This document shows, in pieces, positions 18,055 to 26,508 of a stretch of DNA of 64,000 nucleotides (positions within the stretch are counted from its first letter, which is position 1; each line of letters opens with the position of its first letter). Origin of the DNA: CBDBLK01 sp965243145 (lineage in GTDB: Bacteria > Bdellovibrionota > Bacteriovoracia > Bacteriovoracales > Bacteriovoracaceae); the NCBI GenBank assembly GCA_965243145.1, contig CBDEUB010000002.1, positions 2,356,001 to 2,420,000 of the forward strand, given 5' to 3'. The notes below the pieces were generated by a model, which was not told the DNA's origin, did not search any database, and worked only from the letters and a program-made list of their open reading frames with translations. The position numbers and the translations under genes are program-made.

Positions 18055-18884
18055 CGTGCTCCTTTGGTTGTCGTTTCCAAGGTAACGGAAACTAAAAATT
18101 GGTGACGGGTGACATTCTGATCGCTCCAAGTCTGCAAGCTGGAATCCACTGCAAAGTTCAAGGCGTGCTGTCCGGGGCAGTTCTCAAACCACAAAAAACC
18201 CACATCGATGGTACTGGAGGCAGGATTGGCCACATCCAAAAAAAGATCGCCCAAGGCTTCTTCTGAGGCATCCTCTGGCCCTTCTTTTATCCCTTTAAGC
18301 ATCTCCTCCGTGACTTCCAACACTCCCTCGAAAAACTCTCGTCCCACAGAAGTGACCACGAGGGGATGGAATTTGTCCCCCAATACAACCCGCAAGGGGT
18401 AGGCCAAAAAGTCGTCCTCGGGATAGAGAATTTCTTTTAGCGATGGCCTCTTTTCCCGATAGCGCAAGCGGCAGGGTGCGGACTTTTCCACCCAGGAACA
18501 CTGATCAAAATTGTGATAGGTTGGTTGAAACATCGAGGGTTTCCCCCAATGATTCTTGGGAATCCATCCAGGATTGGGCAGATTCTCCCAATACTCCTTG
18601 GAGCACTCCCGTTGACTCCAAGTCGCCGTGGCCACTTTATTGGAGACGGCAAATTGGGACTTCTCCCGCCATCCCTTGATCCTGAAAGCGAGTTTATCCC
18701 CGGCCTTGACCTTGGCCACGAAGGTTTGAGTAGTGATCAACTCTTCTGTGAGGACTTCGTGAATTTCCGACTGAGGGGCCTCTGTGGCCGGATTGGCCGC
18801 CGTTTGCGACCCCTGGGCGGGTTCCTCTAAATCCTCGCAGCCCCACAAGGCCAGACCCAAAACTACAATTTTAAAGGCCAGCAT
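18051..18884 (-). CDS. Lipoprotein of unknown function
   Basis: 277 residues. The N-terminus is a lipoprotein signal with Cys at ~16 (LALWGC, then EDLEEP). Acidic residues after the Cys are compatible with membrane retention. The mature region is mostly beta with several Trp and three further Cys; no domain recognised. It overlaps the glycine-zipper lipoprotein gene upstream by 14 bp and the small gene downstream by four, so it belongs to the transfer operon. It could be a VirB7-like or surface-exclusion component, but nothing in the sequence proves this. Confidence 0.7.
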   Translation of the reverse strand: MLAFKIVVLGLALWGCEDLEEPAQGSQTAANPATEAPQSEIHEVLTEELITTQTFVAKVKAGDKLAFRIKGWREKSQFAVSNKVATATWSQRECSKEYWENLPNPGWIPKNHWGKPSMFQPTYHNFDQCSWVEKSAPCRLRYREKRPSLKEILYPEDDFLAYPLRVVLGDKFHPLVVTSVGREFFEGVLEVTEEMLKGIKEGPEDASEEALGDLFLDVANPASSTIDVGFLWFENCPGQHALNFAVDSSLQTWSDQNVTRHQFLVSVTLETTTKGAR

Positions 18885-19239
18885 CGTTTTCCCTCAAGAG
18901 CGAGCAACCGGATGGGGGCGGTGAGTTTTGGCCAGGCAATCCATCCACCCCAAAGTTTTCCAGGTTGAAAAGCAGTTCGCGCCTCACCCGCCGATCCCTT
19001 TTCTCCAAGGCCTGGTGGGTGAAATAGCTGGCGGCGAGTCCCAACACCCCTCCGATCAAGGCCCCCTTCAAAGCGACTTTCCCTTTCTTGCGGGGAGCGA
19101 GGGCCGCTCCGGTTCCCGCTCCGACGGTTGCTCCCGTCAGGCCTCCCAGCAGCACGCTTCCTTTCGTGCTGGCACAACCGCCCAGCAGAAGCGCGCTCGA
19201 TAAAGCAAAAAATTGAATCCATTTCACGATGATTTTCAT
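18871..19239 (-). CDS. Glycine-zipper lipoprotein
   Basis: 122 residues from ATG 19239, which has AAAGGAGGTG 6-7 bases upstream. Lipobox LLLGGC at residue ~21, followed by a glycine zipper (LLGGLTGATVGAGTGAAL and GALIGGVLGLAA), the arrangement of OmpA-like/SlyB/TraT-neighbour membrane proteins that insert two close helices. A role in the outer-membrane part of the secretion channel (VirB7 position) or in entry exclusion is possible. It follows a nested palindrome at 19351-19403. Confidence 0.75.
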   Translation of the reverse strand: MKIIVKWIQFFALSSALLLGGCASTKGSVLLGGLTGATVGAGTGAALAPRKKGKVALKGALIGGVLGLAASYFTHQALEKRDRRVRRELLFNLENFGVDGLPGQNSPPPSGCSLLRENDAGL

Positions 19240-19350
19240 GCGGTACACCTCCTTTCGTGAAAAATGCGGTTTTCGGCATAGAGTCAGCAAAAAAAGCTGC
19301 TGTCCTTTATGCCTTCAGTTTTGTGATTTCAAACACTTGGACAGGATTTC

Positions 19351-19403
19351 CAGTTCAAACAGAAGTTCAACGGTTGAACTCCGTTTGAACTGGCCTTTGA
19401 ACT
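19351..19403. promoter_or_regulatory. Nested palindrome of AGTTCAA boxes (operator or oriT candidate)
   Basis: CAGTTCAAAC at 19351 and GTTTGAACTG at 19382 form an outer 10-bp inverted repeat. AGTTCAA and TTGAACT around CGG at 19364-19380 form an inner one. A fifth box, TTTGAACT, lies at 19396. It sits just downstream of the Replic_Relax gene. Confidence 0.6.
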
Positions 19404-19416
19404 CTCAGGCGTACCT

Positions 19417-20181
19417 CTAGGCAATGGCCAACTTGGCATTTCTCCTTCCCGCAAACTCCAATTTGCTGGATGCCCCGAGGACTTCATCTAGGGTGGCATA
19501 GAAAATTTTGGGGTTAAACCTGGCGTTGCCTTGTTCCTCTATGGCCAAGAGACTTTTCTGAATGGGCCTCCCTTTGGTAATAAAGATGACTCCCGTCAAA
19601 TCCCGGCAGTCGTAGTAATTGTTCATTTTGCGCTTGATATGGCCTGAATACTTCAAACTGGCCTCATATTCGATGGCAAAAAAGTAACTCTTTCCCTCCC
19701 TCACAAGCTCCACGATGGCATCGGGCCGCAGAAGTATCGCCTTTTTGAGTTTCTCGCTGTCAAAATGATCCGATCCTGAGAGTATTAAATTTTCCGTATA
19801 GTAGTTTTTAACCACCGAAAGTTGGCCAAAAGCGTGGCGAATATCCACCAGGGCAAGTTCGTGCAAAAGGGACTGGGGCCTAAATTTCTTGGCCAAAGGT
19901 TTTTCGCTTTCCTCCTCCAAAATGAACTCCCGAAAACCCTTCATCGTCAAAGTATAGGCCATGGTGTGCCGTCCCTGGTTGTTAAAATAAACTCTCTCGA
20001 CAAATCCCGCCCTCTCAAATTCCCGCATCTTGCGGTAAGCAAAGGTTAAACTACAGTTGTCAAAGGCATCCCGCCGCAGTTGTTTGACCGTTGATACCGA
20101 ACAAAGATAGAGTTGTTCTAATGCTCGGGCGCATTTGAGGGGCAAGGCGTCCCCCACATACCAATTATTGAGTCTTTTCAT
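19417..20181 (-). CDS. Replic_Relax-family protein (mobilisation/relaxase candidate)
   Basis: 254 residues. The N-terminal ~90 residues form a winged helix (LEQLYLCSVSTVKQLRRDAF, then YRKMREFERAGFVERV). The C-terminal half has a PD-(D/E)xK-like arrangement: RPDAIVELVREGKSYFFAIE followed by YEASLKYSGHIKRKMNNYY. This matches the Replic_Relax family found beside FtsK-like transfer ATPases in plasmids and integrative elements. The overlap with the ATPase gene (ATGA) supports a joint role in handling element DNA, probably at an origin of transfer. It is the best relaxase substitute in the element, as no HUH or Rep_trans relaxase is seen. Confidence 0.7.
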   Translation of the reverse strand: MKRLNNWYVGDALPLKCARALEQLYLCSVSTVKQLRRDAFDNCSLTFAYRKMREFERAGFVERVYFNNQGRHTMAYTLTMKGFREFILEEESEKPLAKKFRPQSLLHELALVDIRHAFGQLSVVKNYYTENLILSGSDHFDSEKLKKAILLRPDAIVELVREGKSYFFAIEYEASLKYSGHIKRKMNNYYDCRDLTGVIFITKGRPIQKSLLAIEEQGNARFNPKIFYATLDEVLGASSKLEFAGRRNAKLAIA

Positions 20182-21665
20182 GTAAAATCTTCGTCAACCT
20201 CCTCTAGGGTTACGGCATCCCCACGACAGAGCATTGGCCCCATCGCTTGCGATACCTGGTTTTTTTCAAAGTCAAATTTGGCCGTTTTGGCCTCAGCTAA
20301 AACCTCCTCTTCGCTGATATAGGGAACCTGCACCTGAACCCTATCAACCCCCAGTGACCAAAATCCACGCCCTGGAATCTTGGGGAGTTCATAGGCACAT
20401 TTGCTGTTTAAAACCAAAACCGAATTGGAAACGGATGCCATTTGAAAGCACATTTTGGCGGGAATATTGCTCACGATGCGACTATCCAAGGTTTCCTTGG
20501 ACACCCGTTGGGTCGCCAAAATGAGGTGGATTCCGGCCGCACGGCCCTTTCTGGCCAGGTGGTTGGTGGCCTCTTTACACTCGGACACTACCTCGAAATT
20601 CTCCGAACCCCTGGGCACTTTCTCATAGAGGTCGGAACACTCATCCACCACCACCACGATGCGATCCAATTTGTCCCGCGCGGGATCAATTTTACGGTGC
20701 CCTTTCTCCTTCAACAGGGTATAACGCCGCTCCATCTCGTCCTTGATCATCTTCAAAGTTTGGGCCGCATCCGCCAGCGTCTCATCCACGAGAAAGTTGG
20801 GAAAGGCCCGATAGGGTGCCAATTCGACCTTTTTGAGATCGATCCCGTAGACTTGCAACCGTTCCGACTTGAGCAGTGTCACCAACAGGGAATTGAGAAA
20901 AGTTGACTTCCCCGAACCCGTCACCCCCGCCACTAAGAGATGGGGCAAATCCTCCAATTTGGCCAAAACTGTGCCGCCAAAGGACTCCCCCACGGCGAAT
21001 TGGTAGGGATGCCTCACCTGGGGCAACAGTTCCCCGTAATCTACTCTCGAAGGTAACTCTTTTTCGGTGAGGGTAAACGCCACCCGATTGGCGGTTTTGG
21101 CCCTCACTATGCGATCGATTTTCCACCCCAAACTGGTCTGAAGGTCGTCTTTTTGCTTCTCATAGCGATCTTTTCCGATGCCTGGACTGTAGACTATGGC
21201 CTTTTTTTTGAAGTTGCCCAAATCAACCAGGGAGAGCAGCTTGGGTTTCTTACCCGTGCCAGTTTTAAACCCCAGTTCATCTAGGGCCGCCTGAAAACGC
21301 CTCATCTCTCGAAAGGGGGAAACGCCTAATGCCACCAGAGTGAGGAAATTGGCCGTCATATACAAGGCCACCCAGTGCACGGGCCAGGGATAGCAAGTCG
21401 TCCAGTGGAGGCGATCGATAGTGAACACTTCAGAGGCGAGTGCGTGGAAAAAGGCCAAGTGCCCGCCATCCACCGTCCAGAGAAAAAACACCACCAGCAT
21501 TGGCCCCAGGTGGTTGATATAGAGGTTGAGATCGCGCCAGTGGACGCGTTTACGGCCAAGCCAGGCCAGTTGAAAGGCAATCCCTGTGGCCAGGATTAAG
21601 GCCATAATAATCTTCACTATGGCATCGAAGATTTCGCCTGCGGCCTTGTTTGATTCTGAAGGCAT
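20178..21665 (-). CDS. FtsK/SpoIIIE-type DNA transfer ATPase (coupling protein)
   Basis: 495 residues. The N-terminal ~120 residues carry three or four hydrophobic segments anchoring it in the inner membrane. A cytoplasmic FtsK-type motor follows: Walker A GVTGSGKST near 240, Walker B IVVVVDECSDL near 335, and the RAAGIHLILATQR segment typical of FtsK/TcpA/TraB. ATG 21665 has AAAGGAGG 10 bases upstream. It likely takes the VirD4 place, delivering element DNA to the VirB channel. A gamma winged-helix domain, as in true FtsK, is absent. Confidence 0.85.
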   Translation of the reverse strand: MPSESNKAAGEIFDAIVKIIMALILATGIAFQLAWLGRKRVHWRDLNLYINHLGPMLVVFFLWTVDGGHLAFFHALASEVFTIDRLHWTTCYPWPVHWVALYMTANFLTLVALGVSPFREMRRFQAALDELGFKTGTGKKPKLLSLVDLGNFKKKAIVYSPGIGKDRYEKQKDDLQTSLGWKIDRIVRAKTANRVAFTLTEKELPSRVDYGELLPQVRHPYQFAVGESFGGTVLAKLEDLPHLLVAGVTGSGKSTFLNSLLVTLLKSERLQVYGIDLKKVELAPYRAFPNFLVDETLADAAQTLKMIKDEMERRYTLLKEKGHRKIDPARDKLDRIVVVVDECSDLYEKVPRGSENFEVVSECKEATNHLARKGRAAGIHLILATQRVSKETLDSRIVSNIPAKMCFQMASVSNSVLVLNSKCAYELPKIPGRGFWSLGVDRVQVQVPYISEEEVLAEAKTAKFDFEKNQVSQAMGPMLCRGDAVTLEEVDEDFT

Positions 21666-21717
21666 GAGTGGGGTTCCTCCTTTGAAATTTGGGATTCAAT
21701 GGCCATTTTTGGCCAAA

Positions 21718-22956
21718 TCAGGCCCCTTTTTTGAAATAATCTTGGCCCTGTCTTTTAATTTCTTTGAGGCGTTTTTTAGCGATTTGGAAATATGCCTTGT
21801 CTTTTTCCATGCCAATAAATTTTTTCTTTTCCAAAAGCGCGGCCAGGCCGGTTGTCCCACTCCCCATAAAAGGGTCGAGCACGATACCCTTTGGAGGGGT
21901 GACAAGTCTTACCAATTGCCTTATTAGGCCCAAGGGCTTTACCGTGGGATGGGTGTTGAACTTTCCCTTTTCACGCTTGCCAGGTTTCGGAATGTAAAAG
22001 AAGGGAGAAAATGGCCCCTCATCTCTAAATTCATTCAAGGACAAGGATGCGTTTTTGCTTTTGCGATCAAGTGCCCGTTTTACCAATTCCGATCCATCAT
22101 GCATGACATTGGACGGATATTTGATTTTTCCCATTTTATTGACAATTTTGCATTTATCAATATTCAGCGCTCCTGTTCCATAACGCTCAATATTTTTAAT
22201 CACTGGCCGCAGTGATGGTTTTTGCCCAAAGTAAATGGGTTCTATTGAAGGACGAAGGGCATTTTTGCCATACTTGTACCCATTCCATTTCTTGGCGAGA
22301 TTGGATTTAGGTTTGTGCCTATCAAATTCTTTGACCAAGTTTTTAAAATAAGTGCCATTATTCCGTACTTCTTTTTTCGATCGGTATTCAATCCTCTTTT
22401 TTTCGATTTTTTCAAATATCTTGTCATAATAATTGTCCAACTTGAGTGCCTTTTTTAGAATTTTCCAGTTTTTAAGAGAGGGAAACGCCGGCTGCGACTT
22501 TCCGTAGTAATGAGAAAACATGCCGTTTGTTCCACACATTTCTTCAAGTTCCCAAATCTTATAAGGACTCCGACGAACGGCATTTTTCAAATACAAGCGA
22601 AATTTATCATCGGGCAAAGGCACTCCGTCAGTCTTGTCTAATTGAAGGGCGAGATTGATTCCCTTGGGGTATCCGTTCCCATAGGGCCATGCCAGCATAT
22701 TCTGGGTTTCAAACCCGACTTCTTCCATGGATACTGCCAAACGATGATAAGTCCTCGCCGAAGCAAAGGCGAGAATGTACCCGCCAGGTTTTAAAACTCG
22801 AAAACACTCTTGCCAAATTTCCAGTGCTGGAAGGGATTTGTCCCAATCTTCTCCGAGAATATCAATTCCGTAAGGCGGGTCGGTGACAACTGAAACGACA
22901 GAGTTGGACTTCATATTTTTAAGTACAGAAAAGCAATCTGAACGGTAAAGGTTCAT
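21718..22956 (-). CDS. DNA methyltransferase (N6-adenine or N4-cytosine, beta-type order)
   Basis: 412 residues. Motif IV TDPPYG lies near residue 31 and motif I DPFMGSGTT near 365, an order typical of beta-class amino-methyltransferases; DPPY favours adenine N6. A lysine-rich, AT-rich central region (~150-260) looks like the target-recognition domain. ATG 22956 is preceded by AAAGGAGG. No restriction endonuclease is adjacent, so this is an orphan enzyme, perhaps protecting element DNA on transfer into restricting hosts. Target sequence unknown. Confidence 0.88.
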   Translation of the reverse strand: MNLYRSDCFSVLKNMKSNSVVSVVTDPPYGIDILGEDWDKSLPALEIWQECFRVLKPGGYILAFASARTYHRLAVSMEEVGFETQNMLAWPYGNGYPKGINLALQLDKTDGVPLPDDKFRLYLKNAVRRSPYKIWELEEMCGTNGMFSHYYGKSQPAFPSLKNWKILKKALKLDNYYDKIFEKIEKKRIEYRSKKEVRNNGTYFKNLVKEFDRHKPKSNLAKKWNGYKYGKNALRPSIEPIYFGQKPSLRPVIKNIERYGTGALNIDKCKIVNKMGKIKYPSNVMHDGSELVKRALDRKSKNASLSLNEFRDEGPFSPFFYIPKPGKREKGKFNTHPTVKPLGLIRQLVRLVTPPKGIVLDPFMGSGTTGLAALLEKKKFIGMEKDKAYFQIAKKRLKEIKRQGQDYFKKGA

Positions 22957-22994
22957 TGGCCTCCTTTGTGAATCTAGTTATTATTAAAGAAGCA

Positions 22995-23026
22995 AGTTCA
23001 ATTTTAAATCAGTTCAATTTTAAATC
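22995..23026. repeat. Perfect tandem 16-bp repeat between divergent genes
   Basis: AGTTCAATTTTAAATC occurs twice in direct succession between the divergent methyltransferase and LRR genes. It contains the same AGTTCAA word as the nested palindrome at 19351, suggesting a binding site for an element-encoded regulator. Confidence 0.65.
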
Positions 23027-23095
23027 TAAAGATTTGACCCCAATTTGCCGTTAAGAAATATAAAATAGTAGATAAAAACAAAAGGTTGATCTGAT

Positions 23096-24304
23096 ATGGA
23101 TTCAATAAAAATAATTGTCTTCACTTTTTTCATATATCCAACAACGGTTTTCGCAAATATTTGCGATAGAACCCCAGAAATACAAAATGCCATTATCAAA
23201 GAAATTTCAGAATCAGGTTGCAAAAAATTAAAATCAAATTGCGAATTAGATTCCGAAAAGTCATCAAAAACAAAAGATACTAAAACCAATAACTCCAAAA
23301 TAAAGGAAATTTCAAAAGCAAGTTGTAAAAAACCAGAACTAAATTGTAACGAAGTAGATTCCAAAGAGTTGTTAAAAGTTACAATTATCAAAATCAATAA
23401 ATCTAATATCGAAGTTTTGAAACCTCAAGATTTGGAAGGCCTAACTTCTTTGAAAACACTTAATCTCAAAAATAATCAATTGAAAGAATTTCCCAAAGGT
23501 ATCAAAAAACTTAAAAAATTAAAAAAAATAATACTTTCAAATAATAAATTAAACGGCCCTATCCCAAGAGATTGGGGCAATCTCAAAAAATTACGATATA
23601 TCGATATGGGTGATAATCAATTGAACGGCACTTTACCTTCACAATGGGACAAACTTACAAAATTAGAAAAGATTTGGTTCGATAATAACCAACTCAAGGG
23701 AGTTTTGCCAAAAAGCTGGAGCAACCTTAATAAATTAAAGGCCATCCTGCTCAACAATAATCAACTGACTGGCACTTTGCCTTCAAGTTGGGACAAACTT
23801 AAAAATTTACAATATATCGTTTTAAATGAAAACCAATTAAGTGGTTCTATCCCTCAAAGTTGGTCTGAACTTAAAAATTTGAAATACATTAATTTAAGTC
23901 ATAACCAATTTAGCGGCCATTTGCCTTCTAATTGGGCAGGTTTTAATGATTTAGAAGATATTTTTATTTCTCATAATAAATTCAGTGGCCCTCTACCTAA
24001 AAATTGGGGCAATTTTATAAAATTGCAATATCTTATTCTATCTCATAATCAATTAAATGGAACAGTCCCTTCAGAGTGGGCAAAGTTGATAAATTTGAAA
24101 ATATTACTTCTTGATAAAAATCCAATAGATGTTCTCGGATCAAAACATATTTGCGAACTTATACCTGATGCTGGAATATATTTGGGGACGCATAAAATAT
24201 CTATTTTAGACCAAATTAGATTGGCCTCTCAATGTGACCTAGGACTTGCTATTTATGCTAGATTCCCTAAATTATTTGACTATTTTTTCAATGTGATATA
24301 TTGA
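23096..24304 (+). CDS. Exported plant-type leucine-rich-repeat protein
   Basis: 402 residues. A signal peptide of ~21 residues (cleavage after VFA) is followed by a Lys/Ser/Cys-rich linker and about ten leucine-rich repeats of 23-24 residues at ~115-350. The repeats have the consensus L-x-x-L-x-x-I-x-L-x-x-N-(Q/K)-L-x-G-x-(I/L)-P of plant receptor-like LRRs. The C-terminal cap contains CELIPDAG and ends in an aromatic tail. GC content is low (about one third). It is transcribed opposite to the surrounding transfer genes and overlaps the end of the VirB10 gene by 17 bp, so it is cargo. Secreted or surface LRR proteins usually bind other proteins; a role in contact with host or prey cells is a guess. 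Confidence 0.85.
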   Translation: MDSIKIIVFTFFIYPTTVFANICDRTPEIQNAIIKEISESGCKKLKSNCELDSEKSSKTKDTKTNNSKIKEISKASCKKPELNCNEVDSKELLKVTIIKINKSNIEVLKPQDLEGLTSLKTLNLKNNQLKEFPKGIKKLKKLKKIILSNNKLNGPIPRDWGNLKKLRYIDMGDNQLNGTLPSQWDKLTKLEKIWFDNNQLKGVLPKSWSNLNKLKAILLNNNQLTGTLPSSWDKLKNLQYIVLNENQLSGSIPQSWSELKNLKYINLSHNQFSGHLPSNWAGFNDLEDIFISHNKFSGPLPKNWGNFIKLQYLILSHNQLNGTVPSEWAKLINLKILLLDKNPIDVLGSKHICELIPDAGIYLGTHKISILDQIRLASQCDLGLAIYARFPKLFDYFFNVIY

Positions 24305-25244
24305 ATTTCTCCATCAAACTCACCACCAACTCACTTCCCGCGGCCAGAGTGGCAAATTCCCGATCGGCCCTTAAACTTCTGGCCTTCCGCTGGGCCTCTG
24401 CCTCTGTTGTCGAGGCCAGAGCACTCAACATGGCGTTTTTCATGCTGCTTTCCGGGTGGACTTCGTACCCCAACGCTTCTCGTTCCACCAAGACCCCGCT
24501 AGCGGTACTCATCGCCGAAAGCCCCAACGCCGTGGCCATTCTGGTGTCGGCGTTGTCGTGGTGTGTGCCCGAGAGTCCCGCCGAGAAGTCCTTGGGGTTG
24601 AGTGCTTCAGCACTGATGGCAAACTCCCGTCCGTTGGGCAATAATCCCCTTTGAAAACGAAGAAAGAACTTCTCGCCGTTCCCAGGATAGGAGACGGAAC
24701 CTAAAAGCACGGTTCCCTTGGGTAGTTTTTGCGTACCTTTAAAACCCATGCCGTAAGGAAGTAATACCCGTACCATTCCGCCGGCGTTTCTGGTGTCAAT
24801 GCCGTTTAGGGTTTTTCCCACTGCCGAGGTTCCCACCGGAAGGGAATTTAAGGCCCCACTCTCCTCCCGCCGGACGATCACTTGCTTGGCCGCATAGCGG
24901 ATGGGAGGCAGCGTTTTTTTGCGCTTGAGTGCTTTGGGTTCCTCTAGCGGCGTTTCCCTTTCGGCAATTCCCAGTGCCCTGGGTGAAGACTCCAAGGGAT
25001 AGGGAGCAGGGCCAGAGGCCTGGGATGCCATTTCCTCCCCCAGGGCCTTTTCTCCCATGCCAAAAAATGGCAATACCGATTTGCTGAAAAACGAAGTGTC
25101 CACGCTCCCAGGCAAGAGTTTTAAAATCGTGAGAATGGCCAAGACTCCCCAAACGAGAATTTGGAAGGCACCACCATTTGCGACTTCCTTGCCACCTTCC
25201 TGGCGCAAGAAAGTGCGCCGGATAACAGAGGCAATTTTTTTCAT
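24288..25244 (-). CDS. virB10: VirB10/TrbI-like type IV secretion protein
   Basis: 318 residues. A short cytoplasmic N-terminus, one transmembrane helix (~28-45), a proline-rich linker, and a C-terminal TrbI/VirB10 beta-barrel region with LPKGTVLLGSV and ALNPKDFSAGL. VirB10 spans the envelope and senses ATP use by the inner-membrane motors. Four-base overlap (ATGA) with the VirB9 gene. The protein is shorter than typical VirB10 (~380-430), mainly in the proline-rich linker. Confidence 0.85.
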   Translation of the reverse strand: MKKIASVIRRTFLRQEGGKEVANGGAFQILVWGVLAILTILKLLPGSVDTSFFSKSVLPFFGMGEKALGEEMASQASGPAPYPLESSPRALGIAERETPLEEPKALKRKKTLPPIRYAAKQVIVRREESGALNSLPVGTSAVGKTLNGIDTRNAGGMVRVLLPYGMGFKGTQKLPKGTVLLGSVSYPGNGEKFFLRFQRGLLPNGREFAISAEALNPKDFSAGLSGTHHDNADTRMATALGLSAMSTASGVLVEREALGYEVHPESSMKNAMLSALASTTEAEAQRKARSLRADREFATLAAGSELVVSLMEKFNISH

Positions 25245-25945
25245 AAGTCCCCCTTGTCGAGTGTTTGCCGGACAACCTGATTCGCAAAGCGCAACTCAAT
25301 CTCCAGCGGTGGCCTTTTCTCCGACTGTAAAAAAATCCTCGCCTTGGCGCTTTTTCCAGGTGGGATCGTCCCCACTGCAAAAACGGCGGTTTGCCTGGGC
25401 AGACGCTTTTTTTGAGCATGAGCGAAAAGTTCTAAATCTGCGGTGCCAATCTCTATTTTGGATAAGTTCTTGATCTCCAGTTCCAAAATCAACAAATGGT
25501 GTTTTAATTTTGAGCGCGCCACTTTCAAAACTTGCAAACTCAAAATCTTTTTTTTGTGCTCTGATTTGCCCAAATGGGCCATAGTGACAGACTTGTGGCG
25601 AATCGTCACCAAATCGTCGTAATTGTCCCGATTCCCCGGCGTGAGCAAAAACCCGTAAACTTGTGCCTTCGTGTAGACGAAAAGATTAGTCGGAATCAAT
25701 CGCCCCGGTTGGAGGGTGAGATCATTCCCCACAAATTCCAAGCGGTAGTAGTTGTTATTTCCGATGATGACCTTGGTGGGAGCATTGGGAAAGCGCAGAA
25801 CTGTGCTCCTTCCCATCGCCAAGCGGACGACTTCCATTGCCCGCCCGTCCATAACAACACCTCTCACCACTCCCGCATCAGTAAAGGGAATCGTACACAA
25901 AGACAAAGCAAAAACCAAACTCAATCCCAAACTTAAACTTTTCAT
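25241..25945 (-). CDS. virB9: VirB9/TrbG-like type IV secretion protein
   Basis: 234 residues with a signal peptide of ~24 residues (cleavage near TDA). All-beta mature protein with the VirB9/TraK-like VIIGNNNYYRLEF and PTNLFVYTKAQVYGFLL blocks. It should form the outer-membrane core complex with VirB10 and a VirB7-like lipoprotein. Overlaps both neighbours by four bases in the order B8-B9-B10. Confidence 0.8.
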   Translation of the reverse strand: MKSLSLGLSLVFALSLCTIPFTDAGVVRGVVMDGRAMEVVRLAMGRSTVLRFPNAPTKVIIGNNNYYRLEFVGNDLTLQPGRLIPTNLFVYTKAQVYGFLLTPGNRDNYDDLVTIRHKSVTMAHLGKSEHKKKILSLQVLKVARSKLKHHLLILELEIKNLSKIEIGTADLELFAHAQKKRLPRQTAVFAVGTIPPGKSAKARIFLQSEKRPPLEIELRFANQVVRQTLDKGDL

Positions 25946-26505
25946 GGGGCATACTCATTCACCCCGTGAACATACAACCCCAGGGGATTACAGGGTACCC
26001 GTTCCCCTTGGACGATCTTGAGGGAAAGCTGAACCGGAGAGGCCAAGGGCATCCCTTCCATTCTCAAAATGCGGTCAAAACTCACCAAGGCGCTGTCTTC
26101 TTTGAGCACTGGCCGCACAAATGCCACATACTGCTCAAGACTTTCGCCCTTGCTTTCAGTGTGGGCCTTATCTCCCAGTGCCTTTTGAAGTCGCTTTCTC
26201 AATTCTGGCGTACTCAAACAACTAATGCGCTCCAAGATTTGCTGGGGATTAAAGGCCTTCCATGTATAGCGTCGCTCGACAAATTCCAAAATAAACTGCT
26301 CTACCATTCGATTGGAAATTTCTACTGGCCTTCGCTCTCCCATCAAAAAAGTTTGTTCTTCTCCCTTTATCGCCACCACCGCAGGGGCCTGATTCAGTTG
26401 CCAAATCAAAAGACAGGCCAAAAGAAAACTTAGCAACAAACACCCAATGCCTAAGAGTTTGTACAATCGAAGCACTCGGTGCAATTGGTACCAATGATTG
26501 ATCAC
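25942..26505 (-). CDS. virB8: VirB8/TraE-like type IV secretion protein
   Basis: 187 residues. One transmembrane helix near residues 15-38 after a short cytoplasmic tail, then a periplasmic NTF2-like domain (ERRYTWKAFNPQQILERISC, and a beta-rich end VQLSLKIVQGE). Size and layout match VirB8/TraE, which nucleates the inner-membrane complex. It sits between VirB6 and VirB9 genes, four bases overlapping the latter. Confidence 0.8.
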   Translation of the reverse strand: MINHWYQLHRVLRLYKLLGIGCLLLSFLLACLLIWQLNQAPAVVAIKGEEQTFLMGERRPVEISNRMVEQFILEFVERRYTWKAFNPQQILERISCLSTPELRKRLQKALGDKAHTESKGESLEQYVAFVRPVLKEDSALVSFDRILRMEGMPLASPVQLSLKIVQGERVPCNPLGLYVHGVNEYAP

Positions 26506-26508
26506 AAT

